Position numbers and translations under genes: made by a program
Notes under the pieces: generated by a model
What the model was told of the DNA's origin: nothing
Database searches by the model: none
What the model saw: only the letters and a program-made list of their open reading frames with translations
Shown here: piece by piece, positions 54,525 to 63,728 of the stretch
How positions within the stretch are numbered: the stretch's first letter is position 1
Layout of the letters: every line of letters starts with the position of its first letter
NCBI RefSeq assembly: GCF_015550595.1
Contig: NZ_JADNBB010000014.1
Coordinates: 62,001 to 126,000 of the forward strand
Direction of reading: 5' to 3'
Source of the DNA: Parabacteroides goldsteinii
GTDB lineage: Bacteria > Bacteroidota > Bacteroidia > Bacteroidales > Tannerellaceae
DNA length: 64,000 bases

Positions 54525-57437
54525 TTAGTAGCCGAACAGTTCTTCTTTACTCAGTTTCGTGATCGGGCCATATCCGGAGAGCGATTTCAGATCCAGGTCT
54601 TTTTCATCGCCAAGCACACAATAGGTATATTTACGGCCTTTCACCCATTTTTCCTGGAATGCTTTAATTTCATCCAATGTCATGGAAGGTGCTTTTTCAT
54701 ACAGTTCCTTGCGACTATCCACATTCAAGCCCAGATCCTGTGCACTCATATAAGACCATAAGACATCCGATTTTGTGATACGTTCGGTGCGCAAACGGGT
54801 AATCAATGCATCTTTTGCCAGTTCGAACGCTTTTTCCGATTCCGGCATATTATTGATAATATCGTCGAATGCCTTCATTGCATCGATCATCTTATCATTT
54901 TGAGTTGCGATAAACGTACGATATACGTACGGATATTTCAATTTGTAAGGCGTGATCAGGAACGCACCGGCCGAATAGGCCAAACCGCGTGATTCGCGCA
55001 TTTCCTGGAATACAATAGCATTCATTCCTCCACCAAAATATTCATTATACATATTCAATGTTGGCTGGATAGCGGAATCAAACTTTTCTCCCCTGTTGGA
55101 AACAGCAGAGAAATAGATCTGTTTGGCATCGTACTGCGCCAGTAAAACCTTATTTTCGGTCGTTTCCTGTTGCTTGAAGTCAGCTGCAGCCGGAAGCGGG
55201 TTCAACGTGGCAGGTACGTTATGGTATTGCTCGATAATATCCAATAAGGCTTGTGCTTTTTCCGGTCCATAATACAGGATAGAATGTTCGTACGAATTTA
55301 TCTTATGAATACGGTCTACCAGTTCCTGCGGATTCATCTGCTGCAACTCGGCAGTATTCAATACATGAGTTGCCGGAGAATTCGGACCCCAGATCGCATA
55401 CTGGATCAACTTATTGAAATTCTCCCCCTGGTTCAGCTTGGCATCCGCTCTCTTCTTTAATATATCATCCGCCAGATTGGCATAAGTATCTTTATTGACC
55501 TGTGCATCAGCCAACAGTTCTTCAAACAGAGCCATTGCCTGCGGCATCTTTTCACGCAGTCCCTGCAGCATCACATAGGTACGGTCGGAACCCGGGAAAA
55601 CACTGAAGTAACAAGCCAGGCGATAGAATTCTTCATTGATCTCTTTCAGGCTTTTGGTAGATGTACCCAGGTACTTCATATATTCAAAAGCAGTACCCAT
55701 CGCTTTGTCATTATTATTACCCATATCGAATACATACATCAACGAGAATATATCGTTCGTCGCATTTTGTTTGTAAAGGACAGGGATATCAGACTTAGCC
55801 GTCAACTTCTGCAAATCCTTGTCGTAATCGAGGAAGACCGGTTCGATCGGCGTCACCTTTGCTGCCTGTATTTCTTTCAGGAAGGCACTCGTGCTATCAC
55901 GGTTCATTACGATCGGAGTGATCTTCGGTTTATCGATTTTCTTTTCATTCGGGTCCTTACCTTCCCTTTTATAAACAACGGCATAGTTATCGCCGAAATA
56001 TTTATTGGCAAATTCTACGATCTGAGGTTTAGTGATCTTACTCATCCTATCCAATTGAGCGACCTTGTCTTTCCAATCTACGCCATTAATAAAGGAAGAG
56101 ACAAACATATCGGCACGGCTGTAATTATTATCCAAGCGATACATCTGCATCAATTTATAATTGTTGATAGCAGCCTCTAAAAGTCCCTCGTCGAACTCTC
56201 CTTTTTTCAATTTATCTATCTCTGCCAGGAAGAGATCCTTCACTTCGTCAAGCGTTTGTCCCTGTTTCGGGCGACCGCCTATAACAAATGCATTATAATC
56301 TGCCATATCATAAGTTCCGGCATAACAGCTAAGAACTTTCTGTTGCTGTACCAGGTCGATATCCAACAGGCCGGCTTTTCCATTATTAATGATTTCACCC
56401 GTCAGGTTCAGTAAGTCCTGTTCAGGGGAAGCAGCACCGGGGAAACGCCATCCTAATGTCAGATTTTCAGCATCCACTCCCAATACTTCCTTTACAACCG
56501 GAGCTTTGATAGGAGATTCGTGTGTCACCGGTAATGCCGGCAAATTAGGATTCGGCTGCAAATGGCTGAAGTATTTATTGATTATGGCAATAGTCCGGTC
56601 GGGATCAAAATCACCGGACATACAGATAGCCATATTATTCGGCACATACCAGGTATTGTGGTAATTTTTGATATTGGTGATCGACGGATTCTTCAGGTTC
56701 TCCTGCGTGCCTAAAACAGTCTGTGTTCCGTAAGGATGATCCGGGAAAAGAGCATTTAAAACGGCTTCATAGACTTTACGTCCGTCACTGGTCAGAGACA
56801 TGTTCTTTTCTTCGTAGACAGTCTCCAACTCGGTATGGAAACCACGAATCACATTATTTTCAAAACGGTCTGCCTGGATTTTTGCCCAGTTATCGATCTG
56901 GTTGGAAGGAATATCTTCGGTATAAACAGTCATATCGAAGCCCGTATAGGCATTTGTACCGTTCGCTCCGATAGCAGACATCAGCTTATCGTATTCGTTC
57001 GGAATAGCATATTTCGACGCTTCATAAGAAATGCTGTCTATCTGATGATAAATAGCTTTCCGTTCCACTTCATCGGTCGTCTTCCGGTATACTTCAAACA
57101 GTTGTTCGATTTCATCGAGCATCGGCTTTTCCTGTTCGTAGTTCTGAGTCCCGAACTTCTGCGTACCTTTGAACATCAGATGCTCAAAGTAATGTGCCAA
57201 CCCGGTCGTTTCAGCCGGGTCATTCTTCCCGCCAACCCTGACAGCGATATAAGTCTGGATACGCGGTGTCTCTTTGTTTACGGTCAAATACACTTTCAAG
57301 CCGTTATCCAGCGTATAGATACGTGCTTTCATGGGGTCATTCGGGACTGACTCGTACTTAAACGGGGAAGTCTCTTTACAGGCTGCGGTCAGTAAAATAA
57401 TTACGGCCAGCGAAAGAAGCTGAATAATTCTACGCAT
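54525..57437 (-). CDS. M16-family zinc protease lipoprotein
   Basis: 970 residues. Lipoprotein signal ends LLTAAC (Cys20). The first M16 domain has the inverted zinc motif H82-YFE-H86 with the downstream Glu in ETVYEEKNM, so it is catalytic. The second half (from about 500) is an M16C-like non-catalytic domain containing SRGLAYSAGAFL. Such pitrilysin-like two-domain proteins degrade peptides in the periplasm. It has a -7 element TATATTTG at 57468-57475, 31 bp before its start. Confidence 0.93.
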   Translation of the reverse strand: MRRIIQLLSLAVIILLTAACKETSPFKYESVPNDPMKARIYTLDNGLKVYLTVNKETPRIQTYIAVRVGGKNDPAETTGLAHYFEHLMFKGTQKFGTQNYEQEKPMLDEIEQLFEVYRKTTDEVERKAIYHQIDSISYEASKYAIPNEYDKLMSAIGANGTNAYTGFDMTVYTEDIPSNQIDNWAKIQADRFENNVIRGFHTELETVYEEKNMSLTSDGRKVYEAVLNALFPDHPYGTQTVLGTQENLKNPSITNIKNYHNTWYVPNNMAICMSGDFDPDRTIAIINKYFSHLQPNPNLPALPVTHESPIKAPVVKEVLGVDAENLTLGWRFPGAASPEQDLLNLTGEIINNGKAGLLDIDLVQQQKVLSCYAGTYDMADYNAFVIGGRPKQGQTLDEVKDLFLAEIDKLKKGEFDEGLLEAAINNYKLMQMYRLDNNYSRADMFVSSFINGVDWKDKVAQLDRMSKITKPQIVEFANKYFGDNYAVVYKREGKDPNEKKIDKPKITPIVMNRDSTSAFLKEIQAAKVTPIEPVFLDYDKDLQKLTAKSDIPVLYKQNATNDIFSLMYVFDMGNNNDKAMGTAFEYMKYLGTSTKSLKEINEEFYRLACYFSVFPGSDRTYVMLQGLREKMPQAMALFEELLADAQVNKDTYANLADDILKKRADAKLNQGENFNKLIQYAIWGPNSPATHVLNTAELQQMNPQELVDRIHKINSYEHSILYYGPEKAQALLDIIEQYHNVPATLNPLPAAADFKQQETTENKVLLAQYDAKQIYFSAVSNRGEKFDSAIQPTLNMYNEYFGGGMNAIVFQEMRESRGLAYSAGAFLITPYKLKYPYVYRTFIATQNDKMIDAMKAFDDIINNMPESEKAFELAKDALITRLRTERITKSDVLWSYMSAQDLGLNVDSRKELYEKAPSMTLDEIKAFQEKWVKGRKYTYCVLGDEKDLDLKSLSGYGPITKLSKEELFGY

Positions 57438-57467
57438 ACGATTTAGATTTAGAGATTACTTAGGAGC

Positions 57468-57475
57468 CAAATATA
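57468..57475 (-). promoter_or_regulatory. -7 element of the M16 protease gene
   Basis: TATATTTG on the minus strand matches TAnnTTTG and lies 31 bp before the ATG at 57437. No -33 element at ideal spacing is apparent. Confidence 0.5.
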
Positions 57476-57534
57476 TGAAAATATAATTCAATTAACCTCC
57501 ATAAACCATTTAATTATTGGTTATTACATGAAAA

Positions 57535-57570
57535 AAGGCGATTATTGCATATTGTTGCAATAATCGCCTT
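57535..57570 (-). terminator. Intrinsic terminator of metK
   Basis: AAGGCGATTATTGC and its exact complement form a 14-bp stem with an 8-nt loop, followed on the minus strand by a T run. It lies 21 bp after the metK stop. Confidence 0.88.
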
Positions 57571-57590
57571 CCTATACTTTATTCCGGAGA

Positions 57591-58877
57591 TCAGATTCCG
57601 AATGCTTCTTTCACTTTATCCACATAATCCAGTTTTTCCCATGTAAACAACTCTACTTCGCAGACAGTCGGCTTCGGGTTGTAACGGGAGGTGAATGTTT
57701 TTGTCACTGTTTCCGGTTTACGTCCCATATGACCGTAAGAGGCTGTTTCCAGATAGATCGGGTTACGTAGTTTCAGGCGTTCTTCGATTGCTTTCGGACG
57801 CATATCGAAAATGTCCCAGATCTTTTCTGCAATCTCACCGTCGGTAAACTTGACATTGGAGCGACCGAAGGTATTTACAAAAATGTTCATCGGCTTGGCT
57901 ACACCAATTGCATAAGAAACCTGTACCAGCATTTCGTCGGCGACACCGGCTGCAACCAGGTTCTTAGCGATATGACGAGCAGCATAAGCGGCCGAGCGGT
58001 CTACCTTTGAGGGGTCTTTACCGGAGAATGCACCACCACCGTGAGCACCCTTGCCACCATACGTATCCACAATGATCTTACGGCCGGTCAGGCCTGTATC
58101 ACCGTGAGGACCACCAATCACGAACTTGCCGGTCGGATTCACATGATAAATGATATCATCGTTGAACAAAGCCTGTACGTGGGCCGGATATTGCGCCTTT
58201 ACACGAGGTACCAGGATATTCTTTACATCTGCTGCAATCTTCTTCTGCATGGCGATATCGGCTTCTTCCTGGCTGATGCCTTTCGGACCGATGAATTCGT
58301 CATGTTGGGTAGATACAACGATCGTATCGATGCGTAACGGCTTACCGTTGTCATCGTATTCAATAGTTACCTGGCTCTTTGCATCCGGACGGAGGTAAGG
58401 CATCAGGTCATTTTCATTCTTACGTATCTCTGCCAGTTCCCACAACAAGCTGTGTGAAAGATCCAGCGCCAGAGGCATGTAATTCTCAGTTTCATTTGTA
58501 GCATAGCCAAACATCATACCCTGGTCGCCTGCTCCCTGGTTATAAGGATCTTCGCGTTCAACACCACGGTTAATATCTCCACTCTGTTCGTGGATAGATG
58601 AGAACACACCGCATGATTTTGCTTCGAACTGGTATTCACTCTTGGTGTAACCAATCTTTTCGATCACGTTGCGTGCCACATCCTGCACATCTACATAAGC
58701 ACTTGATTTAACTTCTCCAGCCAAGACAACCTGTCCGGTTGTAACAAGGGTTTCGCAAGCAACTTTCGAGTTCTTGTCGTAAGCAAGAAACTCATCCAGC
58801 AAAGCATCCGATATCTGATCGGCTACTTTATCGGGGTGCCCTTCGGACACCGATTCGGAGGTGAATAAATAACTCAT
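57591..58877 (-). CDS. metK: S-adenosylmethionine synthetase
   Basis: 428 residues from the ATG at 58877 ([29 protein letters not shown]). An upstream in-frame extension lies in the repeat-rich leader and is not used. Motifs are GHPDK (ATP site), [55 protein letters not shown] (phosphate loop and metal ligands) and [16 protein letters not shown]. It makes SAM from methionine and ATP. A candidate SAM-II riboswitch and promoter lie in the leader, giving feedback control by its product. Confidence 0.97.
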   Translation of the reverse strand: MSYLFTSESVSEGHPDKVADQISDALLDEFLAYDKNSKVACETLVTTGQVVLAGEVKSSAYVDVQDVARNVIEKIGYTKSEYQFEAKSCGVFSSIHEQSGDINRGVEREDPYNQGAGDQGMMFGYATNETENYMPLALDLSHSLLWELAEIRKNENDLMPYLRPDAKSQVTIEYDDNGKPLRIDTIVVSTQHDEFIGPKGISQEEADIAMQKKIAADVKNILVPRVKAQYPAHVQALFNDDIIYHVNPTGKFVIGGPHGDTGLTGRKIIVDTYGGKGAHGGGAFSGKDPSKVDRSAAYAARHIAKNLVAAGVADEMLVQVSYAIGVAKPMNIFVNTFGRSNVKFTDGEIAEKIWDIFDMRPKAIEERLKLRNPIYLETASYGHMGRKPETVTKTFTSRYNPKPTVCEVELFTWEKLDYVDKVKEAFGI

Positions 58878-58884
58878 TACTTTT

Positions 58885-58965
58885 AAATTAGTTGACAGAT
58901 GACAAGTGACAGTTATAAAAACCATAGACTGAACCTGACACTGACAATTGATTATTAATAATGAA
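58885..58965. repeat. TGACAGTT-type dispersed repeat between the riboswitch and metK
   Basis: The stretch AGTTGACAGATGACAAGTGACAGTT (from about 58889) and the later CCTGACACTGACAATTG are variants of the TGACAGTTGACAG motif found around 54436-54520. They occupy much of the leader between the riboswitch (ending near 59011) and the metK ATG. It looks like an inserted or expanded repeat. Confidence 0.5.
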
Positions 58966-59010
58966 TTGATAACGGAAGGATCATATATGCCGAACGGCTA
59001 AGAAAAGTAT

Positions 59011-59065
59011 CTTGTTTTTAGCATTTTTTCCTGTGGTTGCAAGCAATACAAATCTATCCACATCA
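59011..59065 (-). promoter_or_regulatory. Candidate SAM-II riboswitch in the metK leader
   Basis: On the minus strand the order is TGTGG (59058-59062), GATTTGTATTGC (59043-59054), CCACA (59032-59036), an A-rich strand and GCTAAAAACAAG (59011-59022). TGTGG/CCACA makes the first stem. TTTG...TTGC then pairs with GC-TAAAAA-CAAG to complete an H-type pseudoknot. The blocks GUAUUGC and GCUAAAAA are those I recall as conserved in SAM-II. The P2 pair CC/GG of the known aptamer is replaced by UUG/CAA here, a compensatory change. SAM-II occurs in Bacteroidetes. Its placement before metK and after a promoter supports the call. Confidence 0.68.
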
Positions 59066-59074
59066 ATTCGGTTG

Positions 59075-59082
59075 CAAAGATA
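59075..59082 (-). promoter_or_regulatory. metK promoter -7 element
   Basis: TATCTTTG on the minus strand matches TAnnTTTG. It would start transcription near 59069, just before the riboswitch, giving a leader of about 190 nt. A TTTG upstream gives a 16-bp spacer, shorter than usual. Confidence 0.55.
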
Positions 59083-59117
59083 CAAATAATTGAGAATTCA
59101 AAATTGAAAATTGAAAA

Positions 59118-59309
59118 TTATTTTTTCTTCTTTGTGTTACGAAGTGCTTTTTTATACTTGTATTCAGCTTTCATCTTAGCCGAACCCGATTTATGAGTAC
59201 CTTTCAGAAAATCAGAATATTTGATTTTCCTTTCTCCGGTATTTTCTTCAGTGGCCTTTTTCTTGAAGACCATACCGCCACCTGTCAGGATTTTTTCTTT
59301 ATCGTTCAT
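59118..59309 (-). CDS. Small basic protein of unknown function
   Basis: 63 residues, strongly basic with a Lys-rich end (KYKKALRNTKKKK), predicted partly disordered. No family recognised. The start ATG is at 59309 and the stop at 59118. It lies between folK and metK in the same orientation; the dispersed AT-rich repeat begins just past its stop. The basic composition suggests nucleic-acid or ribosome binding, but only by composition. Whether it is a true gene is not certain. Confidence 0.5.
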   Translation of the reverse strand: MNDKEKILTGGGMVFKKKATEENTGERKIKYSDFLKGTHKSGSAKMKAEYKYKKALRNTKKKK

Positions 59310-59365
59310 TGTTTTATTTTTATTCGTTCATTTGAAAAACAGAAAGAAAACACAAAATGTTGCAC

Positions 59366-59815
59366 TTACATAAGAGAGATTACCGGCTTCTTAAAAACCG
59401 GATGGATCACGTTAGGGGCAATCTCCGCCAACGGCTCCATTACAAACTGACGCTCATGCATCAGAGGATGCGGCAAGGTCAGCTCCGGAGTCTGCAGAAT
59501 AAGATCGTCATACAGCAATATATCGATATCGATAATACGGTCGTGATATGCTCCGTTACTCTTCTGCGTTCGTCCCATTTCCAGTTCGATCTGCTGCGTT
59601 GCTTTCAGCAGTTCCAACGGCGACAATGAAGTTTCCAGCTGTAAGGCTGCATTCAGGAATGTATTGTCGGACTGAAAGCCCCAGGGCTCCGTTTCGTAAA
59701 AACCTGAAAGGGCGAGAACGTCTCCCACCCTTTCAGCTAACAGCGCGGCGGCCGTTATCATATTCCGTCTTTTATTTCCTATATTCGTACCTAAAGCAAG
59801 GTATGCAATAGCCAT
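59366..59815 (-). CDS. folK: 2-amino-4-hydroxy-6-hydroxymethyldihydropteridine pyrophosphokinase
   Basis: 149 residues from the ATG at 59815, 9 bp after the queA stop; a TTG 6 bp earlier was rejected. HPPK motifs: YLALGTNIGNKRRNM, FYETEPWGFQSDNTFLNAALQLET, the signature RIIDIDILLYDD (two metal Asp) and LTLPHPLMHERQFVMEPLAEIAP. It transfers pyrophosphate from ATP to 6-hydroxymethyl-dihydropterin in folate synthesis. It is the last gene of the ftsX-folK run. Confidence 0.96.
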   Translation of the reverse strand: MAIAYLALGTNIGNKRRNMITAAALLAERVGDVLALSGFYETEPWGFQSDNTFLNAALQLETSLSPLELLKATQQIELEMGRTQKSNGAYHDRIIDIDILLYDDLILQTPELTLPHPLMHERQFVMEPLAEIAPNVIHPVFKKPVISLM

Positions 59816-59824
59816 AGTCAACGA

Positions 59825-60874
59825 TTATAAGATCAGCATGGCATCACCGTAAGCACCGAAACGATACTTTTCTTTCAATGCCACTTCATAGGCATCCATA
59901 ATCAAATCGTAACCTCCGAATGAAGCAGTCATCATCAGGAGAGTAGACAACGGCATGTGGAAATTTGTGATCATGCTGGTTGCCACACTGAAATCATACG
60001 GAGGGAAAATGAACTTATTGGTCCATCCTTCGAATTCTTTCAGGTGTCCGTCCGTGCTAACTGCTGTTTCAACAGCACGCATCACGGAGGTTCCTACGGC
60101 ACAAATCTGGCGTCCGTCGTCTTTACCTTTGTTCACGATATCGACAACATCCCCGTTTACGATCATTTGTTCGGAGTCCATCTTATGCTTTGTCAGGTCT
60201 TCCACGTCGATCTCACGGAAATTACCCAGTCCGGAATGAACAGTCAGGAAAGCAAAACGACAATCTTTAATTTCCAGACGTTTCATCAGTTCACGGCTGA
60301 AATGAAGACCGGCAGCAGGAGCAACAACAGCTCCTTCTTCCGTAGCGAAAATGTTCTGGTAACGATCTTCATCCTCCGGTTCGACCGAACGGTCGATATA
60401 TTTTGGCAGCGGGGTTTCGCCCAATGCATATAATGCTTTTTTAAATTCGTCATGGTTACCGTCATACAGGAAACGCAGTGTACGGCCACGTGAAGTTGTG
60501 TTGTCAATGACTTCAGCCACCATCGAATCGTCTTCTCCGAAATACAGTTTGTTACCGATACGTATCTTACGTGCCGGATCTACCAATACATCCCAAAGAC
60601 GCAGATCTTCGTTCAGTTCACGCAGCAAAAATACTTCAATACGTGCACCGGTTTTTTCTTTATTCCCGTACAAACGGGCTGGGAAAACCTTCGTGTTATT
60701 GAAGATGAATACATCTTTCTCTCCAAAATAGTCCAACAGATCTTTAAATACCTTATGCTCTATTTCGCCGGTGTTACGATTAACAACCATCATACGGGAC
60801 TCATCCCTGTTCTTTGCAGGATGAAGAGCGATCAAATCCTCCGGTAAATTAAATTTGAATTTAGACAGCTTCAT
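59825..60874 (-). CDS. queA: S-adenosylmethionine:tRNA ribosyltransferase-isomerase
   Basis: 349 residues. Characteristic segments are [72 protein letters not shown] and [25 protein letters not shown]. It forms epoxyqueuosine on tRNA using SAM as ribosyl donor, in the queuosine pathway. It lies 33 bp after truB and 9 bp before folK. Confidence 0.96.
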   Translation of the reverse strand: MKLSKFKFNLPEDLIALHPAKNRDESRMMVVNRNTGEIEHKVFKDLLDYFGEKDVFIFNNTKVFPARLYGNKEKTGARIEVFLLRELNEDLRLWDVLVDPARKIRIGNKLYFGEDDSMVAEVIDNTTSRGRTLRFLYDGNHDEFKKALYALGETPLPKYIDRSVEPEDEDRYQNIFATEEGAVVAPAAGLHFSRELMKRLEIKDCRFAFLTVHSGLGNFREIDVEDLTKHKMDSEQMIVNGDVVDIVNKGKDDGRQICAVGTSVMRAVETAVSTDGHLKEFEGWTNKFIFPPYDFSVATSMITNFHMPLSTLLMMTASFGGYDLIMDAYEVALKEKYRFGAYGDAMLIL

Positions 60875-60907
60875 AATGTTACTTTATTTATTTTCTTTTT
60901 ATTCTTA

Positions 60908-61639
60908 TCATTTGTCAGAGGATACAAATCCAACTTCACCAGCCGGACAATCTCCTACCGCCTCATCCAGAAAGGCATCTATCTCTTCCGGATTCATGCA
61001 TTTATCCAATGTTATATCTCCGATCCGGGTACGTTCCAACCCGATCAGATGAGCACCCGAATGTAAAGCCGTACCGATATCACGGGCCAAAGCACGGATA
61101 TAAGTACCTTTGCTACACACCACACGGATCTTAATGACCGGCAGGTTACATTCCAGTAACTCCATTTCGTCGATCACCAATGTCTTCGACTTCAACTCCA
61201 CTTCTTCACCTTTGCGTGCCAGTTCATAAGCACGCTTCCCATCCACTTTACAAGCAGAAAAAACCGGGGGGATCTGTTGGATGGTACCTACAAACGAATT
61301 CAGTACCTCTTCTACCATCTCCCGGGTTATATGTTCTGTCGGATATACAGCATCTATCTCTTTTTCCAGGTCGAAAGAAGGCGTTGTCTCACCCAGTTTC
61401 AGCGTTGCAACGTATTCTTTGGTCTGATACTGGAATTCATCGATCCTTTTGGTCGCTTTCCCGGTACAAACGATCATTACCCCGGTAGCCAACGGATCAA
61501 GCGTTCCGGCATGTCCGACCTTTATCTTTTTTACTTTCAGCTTCCGCGACAACTTATACCGGAACTTGTTCACCAGATCGAACGACGTCCATGTCAACGG
61601 TTTGTTAAAATATAAAACCTCTCCTGCTATAAAATCCAT
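60908..61639 (-). CDS. truB: tRNA pseudouridine-55 synthase
   Basis: 243 residues. The TruB core KVGHAGTLDPLATGVMIVCTG holds the catalytic Asp of the DPLATG motif. Upstream KPLTWTSFDLVNKFR and downstream PPVFSACKVDGKRAYELARKGE, RVVCSKGTYIRALARDIG are the conserved family motifs. It makes the T-loop pseudouridine of tRNAs. It starts 6 bp after uppP. Confidence 0.96.
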   Translation of the reverse strand: MDFIAGEVLYFNKPLTWTSFDLVNKFRYKLSRKLKVKKIKVGHAGTLDPLATGVMIVCTGKATKRIDEFQYQTKEYVATLKLGETTPSFDLEKEIDAVYPTEHITREMVEEVLNSFVGTIQQIPPVFSACKVDGKRAYELARKGEEVELKSKTLVIDEMELLECNLPVIKIRVVCSKGTYIRALARDIGTALHSGAHLIGLERTRIGDITLDKCMNPEEIDAFLDEAVGDCPAGEVGFVSSDK

Positions 61640-61645
61640 TCTATA

Positions 61646-62446
61646 TTATTTCATCAATGTACATGCAATAGTGATCAAACCGGCTATTGCACAATAAATA
61701 GCAAAGTAGATCAACTTTCCTTTTTTCACAATATTGATCATCCACTTACAAGCCAGACAACCGGATAGGAAAGCTGCTACAAAACCAACGACCAGTGAAA
61801 GTGTCGGAATATCTCCGGCCACATCTTCACCCTTAACCATCTTCAATACATCCAATAAAGCTTCACCCAAAATCGGAGGGATCACCATCAAGAAAGAAAA
61901 CTGAGCCAGTTTCGCCTTATTATTACCCAACAATAAACCCGTAGCAATCGTTGTACCCGAACGTGATAGTCCCGGCAAGACTGCACAAGCCTGTGATAGA
62001 CCGATAATAAAAGCGTCTTTCATCGAAATATTTTCTTTCTGCCGCGGCTTTGCATAATAAGAAAATGCCAGCAAAGCAGCCGTTACCAGCAACATACAAC
62101 CGACGATAAGCAAACCCGAGCCAAAGATAGCTTCGACTTTATCTTTGAAAAAGACTCCCACGATACCGACCGGTATCATCGAAATCAGGATATTGATCGC
62201 ATAACGTGTTTCGCTATTCATCTCAAACTTGAATAACCCGCGAAATATCCATTCGATCTCTTTCCAGAGTATTACTAATGTACTAAGTACCGTAGCCACA
62301 TGGACTACGATCGTAAATGTCAGATTCTCTTCTCCTTCAATTCCAAACAGGGCCGATCCGATTGCCAGATGACCGCTACTGCTTACAGGAAGATACTCCG
62401 TCAGTCCCTGTACGATTCCCAGCACTAAGGCCTCTAACCAACTCAT
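61646..62446 (-). CDS. uppP: Undecaprenyl-diphosphatase
   Basis: 266 residues, about 8 membrane helices. BacA/UppP motifs are [22 protein letters not shown] (catalytic Glu and Ser/His region) and [22 protein letters not shown] (Arg motif). It dephosphorylates undecaprenyl diphosphate for reuse in peptidoglycan and surface-polysaccharide synthesis and confers bacitracin tolerance. It overlaps the DUF3098 gene by 4 bp (ATGA). Confidence 0.96.
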   Translation of the reverse strand: MSWLEALVLGIVQGLTEYLPVSSSGHLAIGSALFGIEGEENLTFTIVVHVATVLSTLVILWKEIEWIFRGLFKFEMNSETRYAINILISMIPVGIVGVFFKDKVEAIFGSGLLIVGCMLLVTAALLAFSYYAKPRQKENISMKDAFIIGLSQACAVLPGLSRSGTTIATGLLLGNNKAKLAQFSFLMVIPPILGEALLDVLKMVKGEDVAGDIPTLSLVVGFVAAFLSGCLACKWMINIVKKGKLIYFAIYCAIAGLITIACTLMK

Positions 62447-62685
62447 TCGGTTACTTCTTTACCTTTACTGTTCTTCAGGATTCCTACAATCATCAGACCG
62501 AAACCGATCACAGTTACCACCGGCGCAACAACAATACGTCGTGTACTGAATATTTCCGGATTAAAACTGGTTGCATCACCTGATCCACCACCACTCATCA
62601 ACATGAAACCAATAATGATTACTGCTACAGCAACTGCAATCAGAATAAAATTTTCTTTACCGAATGCAAAATCTCTTTTAGCCAT
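62443..62685 (-). CDS. DUF3098 small membrane protein
   Basis: 80 residues with two membrane helices (about 11-30, [17 protein letters not shown], and 50-69, [19 protein letters not shown]) around a polar loop rich in Ser/Gly ([16 protein letters not shown]). This is the pattern of DUF3098, found between ftsX and uppP across Bacteroidetes. Its conserved position in a cell-envelope operon suggests a role in division or lipid recycling, but none is known. It starts 15 bp after ftsX. Confidence 0.9.
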   Translation of the reverse strand: MAKRDFAFGKENFILIAVAVAVIIIGFMLMSGGGSGDATSFNPEIFSTRRIVVAPVVTVIGFGLMIVGILKNSKGKEVTE

Positions 62686-62700
62686 CTCTCTTTGTTTATT

Positions 62701-63579
62701 TTAAATGTAATACAACTTATCAACACCCATACGGAGATACTTGTTTACAGCAAAAATGGTAGCCGTAATAGACAACAGTATTCCCAGCAGGAATACTGCG
62801 GCATAAACCACCAGTAAAGCCTTCATATCCAATAATTGAATAAAGCCGTCCAACTCGTGTTGTAAGTAATATAACGAACCAGTCAGCATCAATATTGCAA
62901 GGATAGAGGCAAAAATACCACTTACCACATTATAACGGACAAAAGGCCGGCGTATAAAACCGGAAGTCGCCCCTACCAATTTCATTGTATGGATCAAAAA
63001 ACGTTTGGAATAGATCAATAACCGGATCGTATTACTGATCAGTACAAATGATATGGCCATCAGCATTACGGCCAGTGTGAGCAGGATAATGCTCAGACGT
63101 TTCATATTATCGTTTACCATCTGCATCATGTCTTTACGGTAAAGCAGGTCGGATACAGAAGTATATGTTTTTATTTTCTTTTCTATGTGCTGCAGGCTGT
63201 CCGGATTGGCATATTCGGAATGCAGTTTTACCTCGATCGAAGCCTGAAGGGGATTAAAGCCAAGAAATGTTTCCGGGTTTTCGCCTAACTCTTCTTCGAG
63301 TTCTTTCGCGGCTTGTTCTTTAGAAATGTATTCGGTAGACTTGATAAAAGGAAGTGCGTCCAGGCTTTTCTGCATCTTCTTGATGTCTGCCTCTTTCTGA
63401 TTATCTTTCAAAACAATGGAAAATGAAATATTTTCCTTCACATAAACCGATAACTGATTTCCCAGTAGCCCCATCAACAAAATCAATCCTAGCAGAAATA
63501 GCACCAGCGCTATACTGATAATGGAAGTGAGACGAGAATTAAAAAAAGAAACCGAGCTAACCTTATTATTTTCAGCCAT
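62701..63579 (-). CDS. ftsX: Cell division protein FtsX
   Basis: 292 residues. Four membrane helices: near 17-40, then three near 160-280 (RLSIILLTLAVMLMAISFVLISNTIRLLIYSKRF is the first of these). The extracytoplasmic domain (about 45-155) lies between TM1 and TM2 as in FtsX. HTMKLVGATSGFIRRPFVRYN is the conserved FtsX cytoplasmic loop. With FtsE it regulates peptidoglycan hydrolases at division; ftsE is not in the window. It is the first gene of the run through folK. Confidence 0.94.
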   Translation of the reverse strand: MAENNKVSSVSFFNSRLTSIISIALVLFLLGLILLMGLLGNQLSVYVKENISFSIVLKDNQKEADIKKMQKSLDALPFIKSTEYISKEQAAKELEEELGENPETFLGFNPLQASIEVKLHSEYANPDSLQHIEKKIKTYTSVSDLLYRKDMMQMVNDNMKRLSIILLTLAVMLMAISFVLISNTIRLLIYSKRFLIHTMKLVGATSGFIRRPFVRYNVVSGIFASILAILMLTGSLYYLQHELDGFIQLLDMKALLVVYAAVFLLGILLSITATIFAVNKYLRMGVDKLYYI

Positions 63580-63612
63580 CAGACGTACCCTTATTATTAT
63601 TCAACAAATTAA

Positions 63613-63639
63613 GGAGATACGCACAGAGCGCATACCTCC
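63613..63639 (-). terminator. Hairpin between miaB and ftsX
   Basis: On the minus strand GGAGGTATGCG pairs over 11 positions with TGCGTATCTCC (three G-U pairs) around a 5-nt loop. It lies about 90 bp after the miaB stop. No U run follows, so it may be an attenuator or processing hairpin rather than a true terminator. Confidence 0.4.
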
Positions 63640-63728
63640 CAATTTTTCTGCAAAAGAACGAATAAATTGCGAGACAACCGGCAGATTATAATTATTTAAC
63701 CATTTCTAAACCTGCTGGTTCGCACTCA

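Noticed and set aside
59049-59056. TAGATTTG as a second metK -7 promoter element
   Set aside because: It lies inside the sequence that forms the candidate SAM-II aptamer, and the TATCTTTG element upstream explains transcription better.
59193-59450. 85-codon plus-strand frame over the small basic gene
   Set aside because: Phe/Ile/Cys-rich shadow translation; the minus-strand frame has better composition and orientation.
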